From Candidatus Eisenbacteria bacterium (GTDB lineage Bacteria > Desulfobacterota > Binatia > DP-6), in NCBI GenBank assembly GCA_035577985.1, contig DATJZY010000147.1, positions 1-64,000 on the forward strand: 64,000 bases of DNA. Direction: 5' to 3'. The number at the start of each line of letters is the position of its first letter. Position 1 is the stretch's first letter. Made by a program: the position numbers and the translations under genes. The notes under the pieces were generated by a model that had not been told where the DNA came from, ran no database searches, and saw nothing but the letters and a program-made list of their open reading frames with translations. Of the stretch, positions 1 to 8,447 are shown in pieces.

Positions 1-199
1 ATCCTAGCGTGATCTACCGTCGCCGAACTGTCCTCATCGACTGCGCGCACCCGACCATGCGTCGCCCCACTTCCATACGTGGGAGGTGATCAACGCTCGA
101 TCAACCGCCTCTACCGAGACTTGACCTGCCGTTCATCCTAGTGGAGCCCTCGCCACCCGCCCCGCGCTCCGACGCCGCGGCACGACGGCGCCCCCCACC
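1..199. other. left edge without a supported gene
   Basis: No reading frame here looks like a protein and I see no RNA gene. A heptamer GATCAAC occurs twice about 14 bases apart (near 88 and 102), with no obvious meaning. The region lies downstream of the minus-strand THUMP gene and may hold its terminator, but no strong hairpin was found. Confidence 0.4.
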
Positions 200-757
200 T
201 CACCGCGCCCGCACGAAGGCATGTCGCGTTCTGAGCGCCCGATCGATGAGCGCGATGCCGACCTCGTCGCGCAACGTCTCGATGAGGACGACGACGTCGG
301 GGTCGGTGAAGCGCACGTGCGGGCTCTCGCCCCGGCGCTGGAGGGCATCCACGAGGCGCGCGCCGAGCTCGCGCTCGGCGCCGGTCGAGTCGATCGTGCC
401 GCGGTGCCCGCGGCGGCAGATCCGCACGAAGAAGGTGGCACCGAGCAGGCGCTCGACGAAGGGGTCGAGCGCGGCCGTCACGGCGCCGAGGAACCCGGCG
501 GGATCTTCGAGGCGGAGCGTCCGATCGATCGGGATCGCCTTGCCGAGCGCGGCGCGGAGCCGATCCGACGTGGCGTACGTCTCGCCGAGCGTGTCGATGA
601 AGCGCACCGGATCGTCCACCGTCGACACGAGCACGTTCGGGTAGCCACCGCGGCGAAAGCGCGCGAGCCGCATCAGCTCGGCGCGCAACGCGTCGCGCTG
701 CCCCTCGATCGACGTGACGAGCAGGTTCCAGGTCGGAGCGGCGGGAGCGGATCTCAC
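200..757 (-). CDS. THUMP-domain protein, probable RNA-binding
   Basis: A 185-residue protein. The C-terminal part (about residues 105-185) carries the THUMP signature: a strand with FFVRICRRGHRG, then an S-x-x-x-ERELG helix, then a VRFTDPDVVV strand. THUMP domains bind the acceptor stem of tRNA and are usually fused to modification enzymes; no catalytic domain is present here, as in Tan1/THUMPD1-type adaptor proteins. The N-terminal 100 residues resemble the NFLD-like lead-in of such proteins but show no catalytic motif. Translation starts at GTG inside a GTGA overlap with the upstream crotonase stop, so the two are probably cotranscribed, although their functions have no evident link. Family placement is by motif only. 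Confidence 0.68.
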   Translation of the reverse strand: MRSAPAAPTWNLLVTSIEGQRDALRAELMRLARFRRGGYPNVLVSTVDDPVRFIDTLGETYATSDRLRAALGKAIPIDRTLRLEDPAGFLGAVTAALDPFVERLLGATFFVRICRRGHRGTIDSTGAERELGARLVDALQRRGESPHVRFTDPDVVVLIETLRDEVGIALIDRALRTRHAFVRAR

Positions 758-1545
758 CGTCCGGTGAACCGCGGCGGGCGGCGCTCGGCGAGCGCCGCGG
801 CACCTTCGCGCGCGTCCGCGGTCGGCAGCAGGATGCTCTGGGCGAGCAGCTCCATCGCTTGGAACGTGTGCTTGTCGGTGTGGACGCCGAGGTCGACCAG
901 CCGCTTCGCGAGCCCGACCGCGAGTGGCGCGTTGGCGCCGATCTCGCCGGCGAGCCGCCGTCCCGCGTCGAGGTGGGTGCCGTCGGGAACGACCTCCGTC
1001 ACGAGCCCGATGCGGAGCGCCTCCGCCGCGGGGATCATGCGGCCGGTCATGATCAGCTCCTTCGCCTTGGCGTAGCCGACGGTCCGCACCAGCCGCGTCG
1101 TCCCGCCGACGTCCGGCACGAGGCCGACCCGGACCTCGGGAAGCCCGAGCTCGCAGTCCGCCGTCGCGATCCGGAAATCGCAGGCGAGCGCGACCTCGAG
1201 CGCGAGGCCGGGGACGTAGCGATGCATCGCCGCGATGACCGGCTTCTCGACCGCCTCGAGGCGCGTCACGAGCGCCTGCATCTCGCCGACCTGCGATCGG
1301 AACGGGATGCGCTCGCCGCCGCCCACGTCGCCCGCGAGCATCGTGAAGTCGACGCCGGCCGAGAAGACCCGCCCTTCGCCGTGGAGCACGATCGCCCGGA
1401 CGTCGCGATTCCGTTCGGCGTCGCTCACGGCGTCGACGAGGGCGCGCAGGACGTCACGGCTGATCGCGTTGCGCTTCTCGGGGCGATTGAACGCGACCAG
1501 CGCGATGCCGCCGTCGGTACGGCTCGTGACCAGGGGAGTCGACAT
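754..1545 (-). CDS. enoyl-CoA hydratase/isomerase (crotonase) family protein
   Basis: A 263-residue crotonase-fold acyl-CoA enzyme, probably acting in fatty-acid or other acyl-CoA breakdown in the cytoplasm. Visible features are the NRPEKRNA substrate-binding loop near residue 20, the oxyanion-hole strand FSAGVD (61-66), and Glu117 and Glu137 exactly 20 residues apart, as for the two catalytic glutamates of rat mitochondrial hydratase (E144 and E164). Oddly, the usual GGG before the first Glu reads PGLAL, so the second oxyanion-hole glycine is replaced by leucine; the backbone NH could still serve. With both Glu residues present, hydratase activity is more likely than a pure isomerase. It heads a two-gene operon with the THUMP gene. 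Confidence 0.85.
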   Translation of the reverse strand: MSTPLVTSRTDGGIALVAFNRPEKRNAISRDVLRALVDAVSDAERNRDVRAIVLHGEGRVFSAGVDFTMLAGDVGGGERIPFRSQVGEMQALVTRLEAVEKPVIAAMHRYVPGLALEVALACDFRIATADCELGLPEVRVGLVPDVGGTTRLVRTVGYAKAKELIMTGRMIPAAEALRIGLVTEVVPDGTHLDAGRRLAGEIGANAPLAVGLAKRLVDLGVHTDKHTFQAMELLAQSILLPTADAREGAAALAERRPPRFTGR

Positions 1546-1600
1546 GGTGGGGCATCATGCCGCCCGCGGACGGGTGCGGCAACGCGGCGAGCGGGCGCGC

Positions 1601-1629
1601 TTCTCCCGCCCCCGGCCGGTTGCTATAAG
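1601..1629 (+). promoter_or_regulatory. possible promoter of the propeller protein
   Basis: TATAAG at 1624-1629 is a good -10 match and TTCTCC at 1601-1606, 17 bases upstream, a poor -35. The start codon at 1642 is only 12 bases past the -10, which would give a leader of a few bases or none. Confidence 0.3.
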
Positions 1630-1641
1630 GCCGCGATCCCC

Positions 1642-2958
1642 ATGCGACCCCTCCTCGTGATCGCCGCGCTCGCGGTGCTGTGCGCCGCGCCCGCCGCCGC
1701 CGAAACCTTTCTCTATGCGACGGCCACCTCGAAGCAGCGCGTCGACGTCTTCCAGGTCCTCGCCGACGGCTCGCTGGCCGGGGACCCGGTGAAACAGCGC
1801 TCCATGGCCGCCACCAAGCCGAAGCGGCTCATCGCCCGCGGCTGCACGCTCTACGTCGTGGAGGACGACCGGGTCGAGGTCTTCACCGCCGGCGCCGGCG
1901 GCTCGCTCACGCGCATCGGCGCGACTCGCAAGGAAGACGGGATGTTCGCGCGCGACATCGCGTTGTCCGAGGACGGCCGCATGTTGTACGTGCCGTTTCG
2001 CAAGCAGGGCGGCCTCATCGCCGCCTACCCGCTCGGCCCGGACGGCGCCCCGAACGCCGACCCGATCGTCGAGGACGGCATCACGGCCGGATCGCCGACG
2101 AGCTGCACCTACGGTCCCGCGGCGCCCGGCTGGGAGGACGTCGTCGTCGCCAACGACAAGCTCTACGTGAACGTCTCGGGCCACAACCGGACGTTCGTCT
2201 ACGGGCTCGATGCCGAGGGGCGCATCTTCGGGACGCCCCAGATGGCGGAGGACAACAACGGCGACGGCGACACGACCGACGACGGCGAGAACTTCTGCCC
2301 GTTCTGGTCGACGGTGCCGGCCCTGCCGCAACCCTGCCCGATCGAGGGCGTCGCCCGGCCGGCCGACACCTGCCCGCTGTCGCGCCGCACGCAGCTGCCC
2401 GGGCCCATCGGCCTGCTGGTCGACGGCACGCACCTCATCACCGCCCCCCGCTTCCAGGATCGCCTGCAGGGATTCACGCTCGACACGGACGGCAACTTCA
2501 TGCCCTTCGGCGAGGATCCGGCGAAGCCGACCCGAAAGGAGAAGAACAAGGAGAAGCAGCAGCGCCAGAAGGACCGGACGAACGTCATCATCCGCTACCT
2601 CGGGCTGACGCTGTACAAGCCCGACACCGGCGGCCGTCCCGTGATCCTGGCCGTCACGTACCAAGGTCGTATCGACACCTTCCGACTCGACGACGATGGC
2701 ACCCTGCCCAAGAACACGGCCGCGCGGAGCAACCAGAACCGCGCGTCGTCGCCCGTGCGATCGACGGTCCTTCCGCCACGCAACGGTAACGATCCCGTCC
2801 TCTACGTCGCTGCGGGTGAGATCAATCGGATCGAGGCCTTTCGCATGAACGCGGGCGGCCTCGTACCAACGGACGCCACGCCGTTCAGCCAGACGAACCC
2901 CTTGAAGAATTCGTTTCCGAACGACGTCGTTGTGATCGACACCGACACCTGCCAATAG
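1642..2958 (+). CDS. secreted beta-propeller (lactonase-like) protein
   Basis: A 438-residue exported protein. The ATG at 1642 opens a clear signal peptide (MRPLLVIAALAVLCAAPAAA) ending in AxA. The mature part has repeated blade-like units of the type ETFLYATATSKQRVDVFQV, DGRMLYVPFRKQGGLIAAY and PVLYVAAGEINRIEAFRM, as in the 6-phosphogluconolactonase/YkgB type of seven-bladed propeller. Cysteines are numerous, as expected for an exported protein. A very basic, lysine-rich insert (around residues 295-312, RKEKNKEKQQRQKDR) interrupts the propeller. No catalytic residues of true lactonases can be assigned, so the substrate is unknown. It lies just upstream of two other secreted proteins on the same strand. 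Confidence 0.72.
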   Translation: MRPLLVIAALAVLCAAPAAAETFLYATATSKQRVDVFQVLADGSLAGDPVKQRSMAATKPKRLIARGCTLYVVEDDRVEVFTAGAGGSLTRIGATRKEDGMFARDIALSEDGRMLYVPFRKQGGLIAAYPLGPDGAPNADPIVEDGITAGSPTSCTYGPAAPGWEDVVVANDKLYVNVSGHNRTFVYGLDAEGRIFGTPQMAEDNNGDGDTTDDGENFCPFWSTVPALPQPCPIEGVARPADTCPLSRRTQLPGPIGLLVDGTHLITAPRFQDRLQGFTLDTDGNFMPFGEDPAKPTRKEKNKEKQQRQKDRTNVIIRYLGLTLYKPDTGGRPVILAVTYQGRIDTFRLDDDGTLPKNTAARSNQNRASSPVRSTVLPPRNGNDPVLYVAAGEINRIEAFRMNAGGLVPTDATPFSQTNPLKNSFPNDVVVIDTDTCQ

Positions 2959-2997
2959 GCTCTTCCCAGCGCGACGGACCTGACCTAGTGTCGGGTC

Positions 2998-5145
2998 GTG
3001 ACGCGCCGGTCGACGATCGCGACGACCCTGATCGTCGTCGCCCTCGCGACGGCGGCGAGCGCGGCGCGCGTGCGACGGCAATCCGAGGAGCTGCTGCAGG
3101 TCATCGAGCCCTCGAGCGCGGTTGCGAGCGCGCACCCGTGGGTCAACGTCGTGGTCTCGTTCGGACGGACCAAGAGCGGCGCGCCCGCCGATCCGGCGAC
3201 GTTCCACGCGCGCATCGGCCGCGACGACGTGACGGCGGCGTTCGAGCCGATCCTCGACGGGGGAACACAGACCGGCGCGCGCGCGGCCCTCTCGAACGTG
3301 AAGATCGGACGCCGGCCGCGCAACCGCCTGCGCCTCTCGGTGCGCGCCGTGCGCGTCGCCGATGCGAAGGGGCCGGCGGGCCGCGACATCGACCGATTGA
3401 AGTTCGGGGCCGAGGAGGTCCCGGACCAGGCGCCGTCGGCGATGATCGCCGTCAGCGCCCCGGTCGTCGTGCCGGACGATCCGATCACGTTCGACGGGTC
3501 CGGGAGCCACGATCCCGACGGCGACGAGATCGAGTACTTGTGGGACTTCGGCGACGGGACGACGTCGACCGAGCGCACGGCGACGCACGCGTTCCCGGCC
3601 GGTCTCGACGGCGACGTGGTCGTGACGCTCCAGGTGTCCGACGGCCAGCTCTCGACCACCGCCACGGTCCCCCTGCCCACCGTTCCCGGCGTCGATCCTG
3701 GCCGGACCGAAGGGATCCTGCGGGTCGAGGCGGCAGGACAGCTCGAGTTCGGCGCGGTCGCGGTCGGCGCGACCGGCACGCGCACGCTGACCGTCAGCAA
3801 CGTCGATCCGACGCCGACCAGCCAGGTGAAGATCCGCGCCGCAGCCGCCAACGGGGCGGCGTTCGCGGTCACGCCGTCGGCGCTGATCGCGCTCGACCCC
3901 GGCCAGTCGGCGTCCCTCGACGTCACCTTCGCGCCGCCCGCCACGGGGCACCACCACTCGCGCATCGGTCTCGTCGCGTCGGCGACGAATCGCGTGGCGG
4001 TGAGCTTCGTCGCACACGGCTACGGGGGCAGCGCACCCGGGAGCGGGCCCACGCTCGTGGCGCTTCCCGTCTACACGGTGTTCCCCGACCTCGGTGGCAT
4101 CATGCCGGACGGCCGGACGTTCGCCATCGATCCGTCCATCCACGAGTGCGGGCCGACGACGCGCGACGTGTGTCTGGTCGACGGCGATTGCGCCACCCCC
4201 GGCGACACCTGCACCGCCAGCACCGCGCCGTACCCGACGAGCGAGCTCTGTGGCGACGGCCAGAGCCTCTTTCTCCTCTCCGACGACGGTACGTTCACCG
4301 AAACGAACCCGGACGCCGACACGGAGCGTGGCGTGACGCTGCTGCGGCTCGACCTCGACGGCGCCGGGAACGTCACCGGCCGGGAGATCCTCGACCGCAC
4401 GACGACCGAAACCGAGCACCTCGTCTGCGACAGCACGCCCGCCGGCCAGGGCGGCCTCGTCTATCTCGCCGAGTTCCGCAACGTCGCCGATTCGGCGAAC
4501 TGCTTCCGGGACGAGCGCGACGCGCTCGTGCGCGTCAACAAGGGCAACGGCAACACGCAGGTCGTGAGCGGCTTCTCGCGCATCGACGAGGCTGCCGGCG
4601 TCGGCGAGTGCGACGATCGCGATCCGGTCGAGCAGCTCGCCACGACGCCGGACGGCATGCGCATGGTGGCCGGGTTCGAGTCGAGCGGCCTGTGGCGCAT
4701 CCGGCCGACGCCGCTCTTCCTCACCCCCGACGTGAGCGATGCCTTCCAGCTCCATCCCGACGGGAGCGTCCTGTTCGCGCGCGCGCGCGACAGCGGCACC
4801 GAGGGGCTGATCGATCTCTATCGGCTCTCCGACGACCAGGTGCAGCACGGCGCCCTCTCGCTCGCGGCGATGACCCCGTGCGCGAGCTTCGCGGTGCCGA
4901 ACAACGCCCTCGGCGAGGAAATCGGCCGCACCACCATCGTCTCGATCGTCGCCGGACCGACCAGCCTCACCGCACGCGACGGCACCGCGCTCGTGAGCTT
5001 CATCTCCGGCGTGCGGCCCGCGCCGAGCGACGTGTTCCCGTTCGGCAACGTGCGCGGCATCGTCGCATTCTCCCTGCCACCCGATGCGACGTCCTGCACG
5101 GCAGCCGGAATCGTCGGCCTCGAAGCGTCGCAGCTCGCCCGGTGA
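2998..5145 (+). CDS. secreted PKD-domain protein (paralogue 1)
   Basis: A 715-residue exported protein. GTG at 2998 opens a signal peptide (residues 1-23). Residues about 145-225 form a PKD domain with the hallmark WDFGDG motif (182-187). Residues about 238-340 form an ASH/HYDIN-like beta-sandwich (choice-of-anchor D type) with a conserved FVAHGYGG exit. The C-terminal half is a cysteine-rich region with repeated DGTFTE and DGQSLFLLSDD elements and a propeller look (EQLATTPDGMRMVAGFES). No catalytic motif is seen. It is closely related to the next gene throughout its length, so the pair arose by tandem duplication. Surface adhesion or polymer binding is a guess from the domains. Confidence 0.75.
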   Translation: MTRRSTIATTLIVVALATAASAARVRRQSEELLQVIEPSSAVASAHPWVNVVVSFGRTKSGAPADPATFHARIGRDDVTAAFEPILDGGTQTGARAALSNVKIGRRPRNRLRLSVRAVRVADAKGPAGRDIDRLKFGAEEVPDQAPSAMIAVSAPVVVPDDPITFDGSGSHDPDGDEIEYLWDFGDGTTSTERTATHAFPAGLDGDVVVTLQVSDGQLSTTATVPLPTVPGVDPGRTEGILRVEAAGQLEFGAVAVGATGTRTLTVSNVDPTPTSQVKIRAAAANGAAFAVTPSALIALDPGQSASLDVTFAPPATGHHHSRIGLVASATNRVAVSFVAHGYGGSAPGSGPTLVALPVYTVFPDLGGIMPDGRTFAIDPSIHECGPTTRDVCLVDGDCATPGDTCTASTAPYPTSELCGDGQSLFLLSDDGTFTETNPDADTERGVTLLRLDLDGAGNVTGREILDRTTTETEHLVCDSTPAGQGGLVYLAEFRNVADSANCFRDERDALVRVNKGNGNTQVVSGFSRIDEAAGVGECDDRDPVEQLATTPDGMRMVAGFESSGLWRIRPTPLFLTPDVSDAFQLHPDGSVLFARARDSGTEGLIDLYRLSDDQVQHGALSLAAMTPCASFAVPNNALGEEIGRTTIVSIVAGPTSLTARDGTALVSFISGVRPAPSDVFPFGNVRGIVAFSLPPDATSCTAAGIVGLEASQLAR

Positions 5146-5270
5146 CGACTTTTGTCCCCTCTGGCGCGCGCGCCCGACCTGCGCCCGAAGGTACTATCGG
5201 CCTCCCCGCGGGTGAGCGTCGAAACTTTGTCGTTGCAAAGTACGACGGAGCGCGTACGCTCGACGGCCGA
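5146..5270 (+). other. spacer between PKD paralogues with weak promoter
   Basis: This 125-base spacer is more AT-rich than its flanks. TTGCAA at 5233-5238 and TACGCT at 5255-5260, 16 bases apart, make a weak promoter ending 10 bases before the ATG at 5271. The frame of the second paralogue stays open far upstream through this spacer, but the start is set by the signal peptide at 5271. Confidence 0.3.
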
Positions 5271-7517
5271 ATGGTCCGGATCCTCCTGCTCGCCCTCCTG
5301 GGACTCGTGTTGCCTACGGGCGACGCAGGCGCGGCGAAAGCGAAGCTGCTCAAGAACAACCTCCTCACGGTGGTGACGCCGGTGCGTGGCGAGCCCGCCA
5401 TCGCGCACCCGTTCGTCAACGTCATCGTGCTGTTCGGCAAGCTCTCCGATTTCACGCCGGCCGAGGCGAGCTCGTTCCATGCCCGCGTGGGACGCTCGGA
5501 CACGACGCCCGACTTCAAGCCCATCTTCAACGACAAAGGGCAGCAGATCGGCGTGCGCGCGACGATCCCGCCCGAGGAAGTGAAGCTCGGCCGCCGGCCG
5601 CGCAACCACCTCCGTCTCGCGATCCTCGCCAAGCGTCTCCAGGGCAGCAAGACGGGGCGCATCCGCGACACCGATCGTGTCCGGTTCGCCGCCATCGAGG
5701 GCCCGAACACGGCTCCCACCGCGCAAGCGGACGCGGACACCGAGATCATCGTGCCCGGCATCCCGGTGCAGTTCACCGGATCGAAGGGCAGCACCGATCC
5801 CGAGCGCGACGACCTCACCTACTTCTGGGACTTCGGCGACGGTACGACGTCGACCGAGGCGGATCCGCAGCACGTCTTCGACGTCCAGACGGGCGACGTG
5901 AAGGTCACCCTCACCGTCTCCGACGGCCAGGCGTCGAGCCCGCCCTCCGAGCTCGTCCTCCAGGCCATTCCCGAGCTCGATCCCGGCAAGACGGCGGGCG
6001 TGCTCCGCGTCGAGAGTGCCGGCGTCCTCGAGTTCGGAGCGGTGGCGCCGTCGGCGAGCGGCTCGCGGACCATCACGGTGAAGAACACCGACGAGACCGA
6101 CACCAGCCAGGTGAAGATCGAGCTCGCGAGCATCGATCCGCAGTTCCAGCTCTCCGAGACGAGCGTCAGCCTGGGTCCGGGCCAGACGCGTGACCTCACC
6201 CTCACGTTCACACCGTCGGGGTCCGGCCATCAGGACTCGCGCGTGAGCCTCGTCGCCGCCGCCTCCAATCGACAGGCGGTGAGCTTCCTCGCGCACGGCT
6301 ACGGCGGCAGCGCGCCGGGCAACGGCCCGACGCTCGCCGCCGATCCCGTCTTCTTCACCGAGATCGCGGCCGGGCTCCTCGGGCTCGGCACGTTCGGCTA
6401 CATGCCCGACGGCACCCGGTTCTTCGCCGACAACGGCGTCCACACCTGCGTCGTGCCTGGCAACGGCCTCGGCACCGGGGACTTCTGCGTGAAGGATCAG
6501 GACTGCGCGGCGGTCGGCGGCTCGTGCTCCGCGACGTCCACCTGTCCGTCGGGAATGAACGTGGGTCAGCCGTGCGCGATGCCGGCGGATTGCCCGGGCA
6601 GCTTCTGTCCGGCGTACACCCTCTTCGATCCGGTCGACCTGTGCAGCGACGGGCAGAGCCTCTACCTCATCTCCGACGAGGGGACGTTCACCGAGCCCGA
6701 TCCGTCGGCCGAGACCGAGCGGGCCGTCACGGTCATGCGGATGGATCTCGACGCGAACGGCGGCGTCACGCACAAGGAGATCCTCGACCGGACCACGACA
6801 GAGACCGGCCACATCGCGTGCGACGGCTTCCCGGCCGGTCAGGGCGGGCAGCTCTACGTGCCCGAGTTCCACAACGTGCCCGACATGGGGAACTGCTTCC
6901 GCTCCGAGCGGGAGGCGCTCATCAAGATCAACAAGAACAGCGGCAGCACGCAGGTCGTGACCACGCGGATCGACGCGCTCGAGGGTCTCGGCGACTGCGA
7001 CGACCTCGATCCCGTGCAGCAGCTCGAGATCACCCCCGACGGCGCCAGGACGTTCGCGGCCTTCGAGTCCGGCGGGCTGTGGCAGATCCGGCCGACGTCG
7101 ATCTTCTTCTCGCCCGACATCACCGACACGTTCCAGATCCATCCGGACGGGAGCGTGCTGTTCGCCGCCGGAACCGACAGCGGATCCACCGGCCTCGTGA
7201 ACCTCTACCGCATCACCGCCCAGGAGGTGGAGCACGGTGCCCTGCCGTTCTCGGCCCTGACGCCGTGCGCGAGCTTCCAGGTGCCGAACAACGGCGGGCG
7301 GACGGTCGTGGTGGGCTTCGCCTCCGACCGCTCGGCGGTGGGATCGCAGACGGCGACCGGCCTCGTCAGCTTCGTCGCCTCGGCGTCGGGCCTGGGCGAC
7401 GTCGTCTCGTCGTCGCTCCTAGTGCGCGGCACGGTTGCTTTCTCGGCACCGCCGAACACCACGACTTGCTCGGTCACCGGGCTCGTCAACCTCGAAGCGC
7501 TCGAGCTCGCATTCTGA
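5271..7517 (+). CDS. secreted PKD-domain protein (paralogue 2)
   Basis: A 748-residue exported protein with the same plan as its upstream neighbour. It has a signal peptide from ATG 5271 (MVRILLLALLGLVLP..GAAKA), a conserved N-terminal region (HPFVNVIVLFGK and LGRRPRNHLRLAILAKRL), a PKD domain with WDFGDGTTSTE, an ASH-like sandwich ending FLAHGYGGSAPGNGP, and a cysteine-rich C-terminal half. It is longer mainly through an extra cysteine-rich insert near residues 400-445 (CVVPGN, CVKDQDCAAVGGSC, CPSGMNVGQPC), which resembles Myxococcus-type cysteine-rich repeats. Its likely role, binding at the cell surface or extracellularly, is inferred from the domains. The convergent acetyltransferase gene begins 40 bases beyond the stop. 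Confidence 0.75.
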   Translation: MVRILLLALLGLVLPTGDAGAAKAKLLKNNLLTVVTPVRGEPAIAHPFVNVIVLFGKLSDFTPAEASSFHARVGRSDTTPDFKPIFNDKGQQIGVRATIPPEEVKLGRRPRNHLRLAILAKRLQGSKTGRIRDTDRVRFAAIEGPNTAPTAQADADTEIIVPGIPVQFTGSKGSTDPERDDLTYFWDFGDGTTSTEADPQHVFDVQTGDVKVTLTVSDGQASSPPSELVLQAIPELDPGKTAGVLRVESAGVLEFGAVAPSASGSRTITVKNTDETDTSQVKIELASIDPQFQLSETSVSLGPGQTRDLTLTFTPSGSGHQDSRVSLVAAASNRQAVSFLAHGYGGSAPGNGPTLAADPVFFTEIAAGLLGLGTFGYMPDGTRFFADNGVHTCVVPGNGLGTGDFCVKDQDCAAVGGSCSATSTCPSGMNVGQPCAMPADCPGSFCPAYTLFDPVDLCSDGQSLYLISDEGTFTEPDPSAETERAVTVMRMDLDANGGVTHKEILDRTTTETGHIACDGFPAGQGGQLYVPEFHNVPDMGNCFRSEREALIKINKNSGSTQVVTTRIDALEGLGDCDDLDPVQQLEITPDGARTFAAFESGGLWQIRPTSIFFSPDITDTFQIHPDGSVLFAAGTDSGSTGLVNLYRITAQEVEHGALPFSALTPCASFQVPNNGGRTVVVGFASDRSAVGSQTATGLVSFVASASGLGDVVSSSLLVRGTVAFSAPPNTTTCSVTGLVNLEALELAF

Positions 7518-7559
7518 GCCCCTGCATGGCGGGGCCTTGCACCGCGACGCGGCGTCGCC

Positions 7560-8444
7560 TCACATGAAGTCGCCGCTCATGAGAACGTAGCCGGCGGGCG
7601 GGGCCGTCCCGCCGCCCCGCACCATGTAGTGGCACGCGCGGAAGAGGCGGAAGCCGAGCTCGAGCAAGCCGTCGACCAGCCGGCGATCGGTCGCGCCGAC
7701 CATCGTGCGCAGCACCCCCACCCGCAGCGACGGCTCGGCCGCGAGCCGCGAGAGCATCGCGAGCACCAGCTGTGGGTCGTCGGCGGCGGCCGATCCGAGG
7801 TACCCGAACCCGCCCAGGGCGTAGCCCGCGAGCGCCTCGCCCCGCTCCGCCACCACGCCGCGGCCCGCGCGCAGGTAGCGCTCGACGTCCTGCGCGCGCG
7901 ACGTGCCGAAGCCGCGCGCGTCGCGCGCGACGATGCGGGCCTGATCGTCGGCGACGGCCGGCCGCACCTGGGTGCCCTCCGGGACCGCGGTCGCCTGGAC
8001 GTCTCGACTTTCGGCGAGCGTGAGCTCGAGCAGCGGCGCCACCACGCGAAACCCGGCGCCGAGGTAGAGCGCGAGCGAGTGGACGTTGAAGCTCTCGTGC
8101 ACGAGGCGCACTTGCGCCGCACGGGCCGCGGCTTCGAGGCAACGCGCGAGCAGCGCGCGACCGACGCCGCGGCTCTGTGACGCCGGCTCGACCGCGATCG
8201 GGCCGACGGTCGCGATCGGCCCGCGCACGTGCACCCACGCGTGACCGACGATGCGCTCACCCTCGGTGGCGACGAAGCCACCCAGCGGATCGGCGAGGAG
8301 CAGGCGGCGCACGTAGTCGCGACTGTCGCGGACCGCGCCCACGACCGGCGGCAGGCCGTGACGCAGCGCCACGTCGTGGAATGCGGCGAAGTCCGCTTCC
8401 GCGACCGCGTCGACGTCGGTGCTGACGAGCGGCCGGATGGTCAC
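7560..8444 (-). CDS. GNAT-family N-acetyltransferase
   Basis: A 294-residue acetyl-CoA-dependent N-acyltransferase. Residues about 3-140 form a complete GNAT domain: strands GGFVATEGERIVGHAWVH and IATVGPIAVEP are followed by the acetyl-CoA pyrophosphate loop QSRGVGRALL (Q/RxxGxG/A). The C-terminal half (150-290) looks like a second, degenerate GNAT fold without that loop (VRPAVADDQARIVARDARGFG, then a receptor-domain-like tail). Its substrate cannot be told. GTG 8444 lies 3 bases after the stop of the upstream SBP-like lipoprotein gene, so the two genes share a transcript. Confidence 0.78.
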   Translation of the reverse strand: MTIRPLVSTDVDAVAEADFAAFHDVALRHGLPPVVGAVRDSRDYVRRLLLADPLGGFVATEGERIVGHAWVHVRGPIATVGPIAVEPASQSRGVGRALLARCLEAAARAAQVRLVHESFNVHSLALYLGAGFRVVAPLLELTLAESRDVQATAVPEGTQVRPAVADDQARIVARDARGFGTSRAQDVERYLRAGRGVVAERGEALAGYALGGFGYLGSAAADDPQLVLAMLSRLAAEPSLRVGVLRTMVGATDRRLVDGLLELGFRLFRACHYMVRGGGTAPPAGYVLMSGDFM

Positions 8445-8447
8445 GGC

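Noticed and set aside
1555..4848. Long minus-strand open frame of about 1,097 codons antisense to the secreted proteins
   Set aside because: Composition is R/E/A/D-rich without any domain, it is antisense to proteins with clear signal peptides and PKD motifs, and such frames arise from codon bias in GC-rich DNA.
2988..7517. A single 1,509-codon protein covering both PKD paralogues
   Set aside because: The first 760 codons of that frame are a frame-shifted reading of paralogue 1; paralogue 2 has its own start and signal peptide at 5271.
7518..7535. GCCCC/GGGGC hairpin between the convergent PKD and GNAT genes
   Set aside because: Only five base pairs; too weak to call a terminator.
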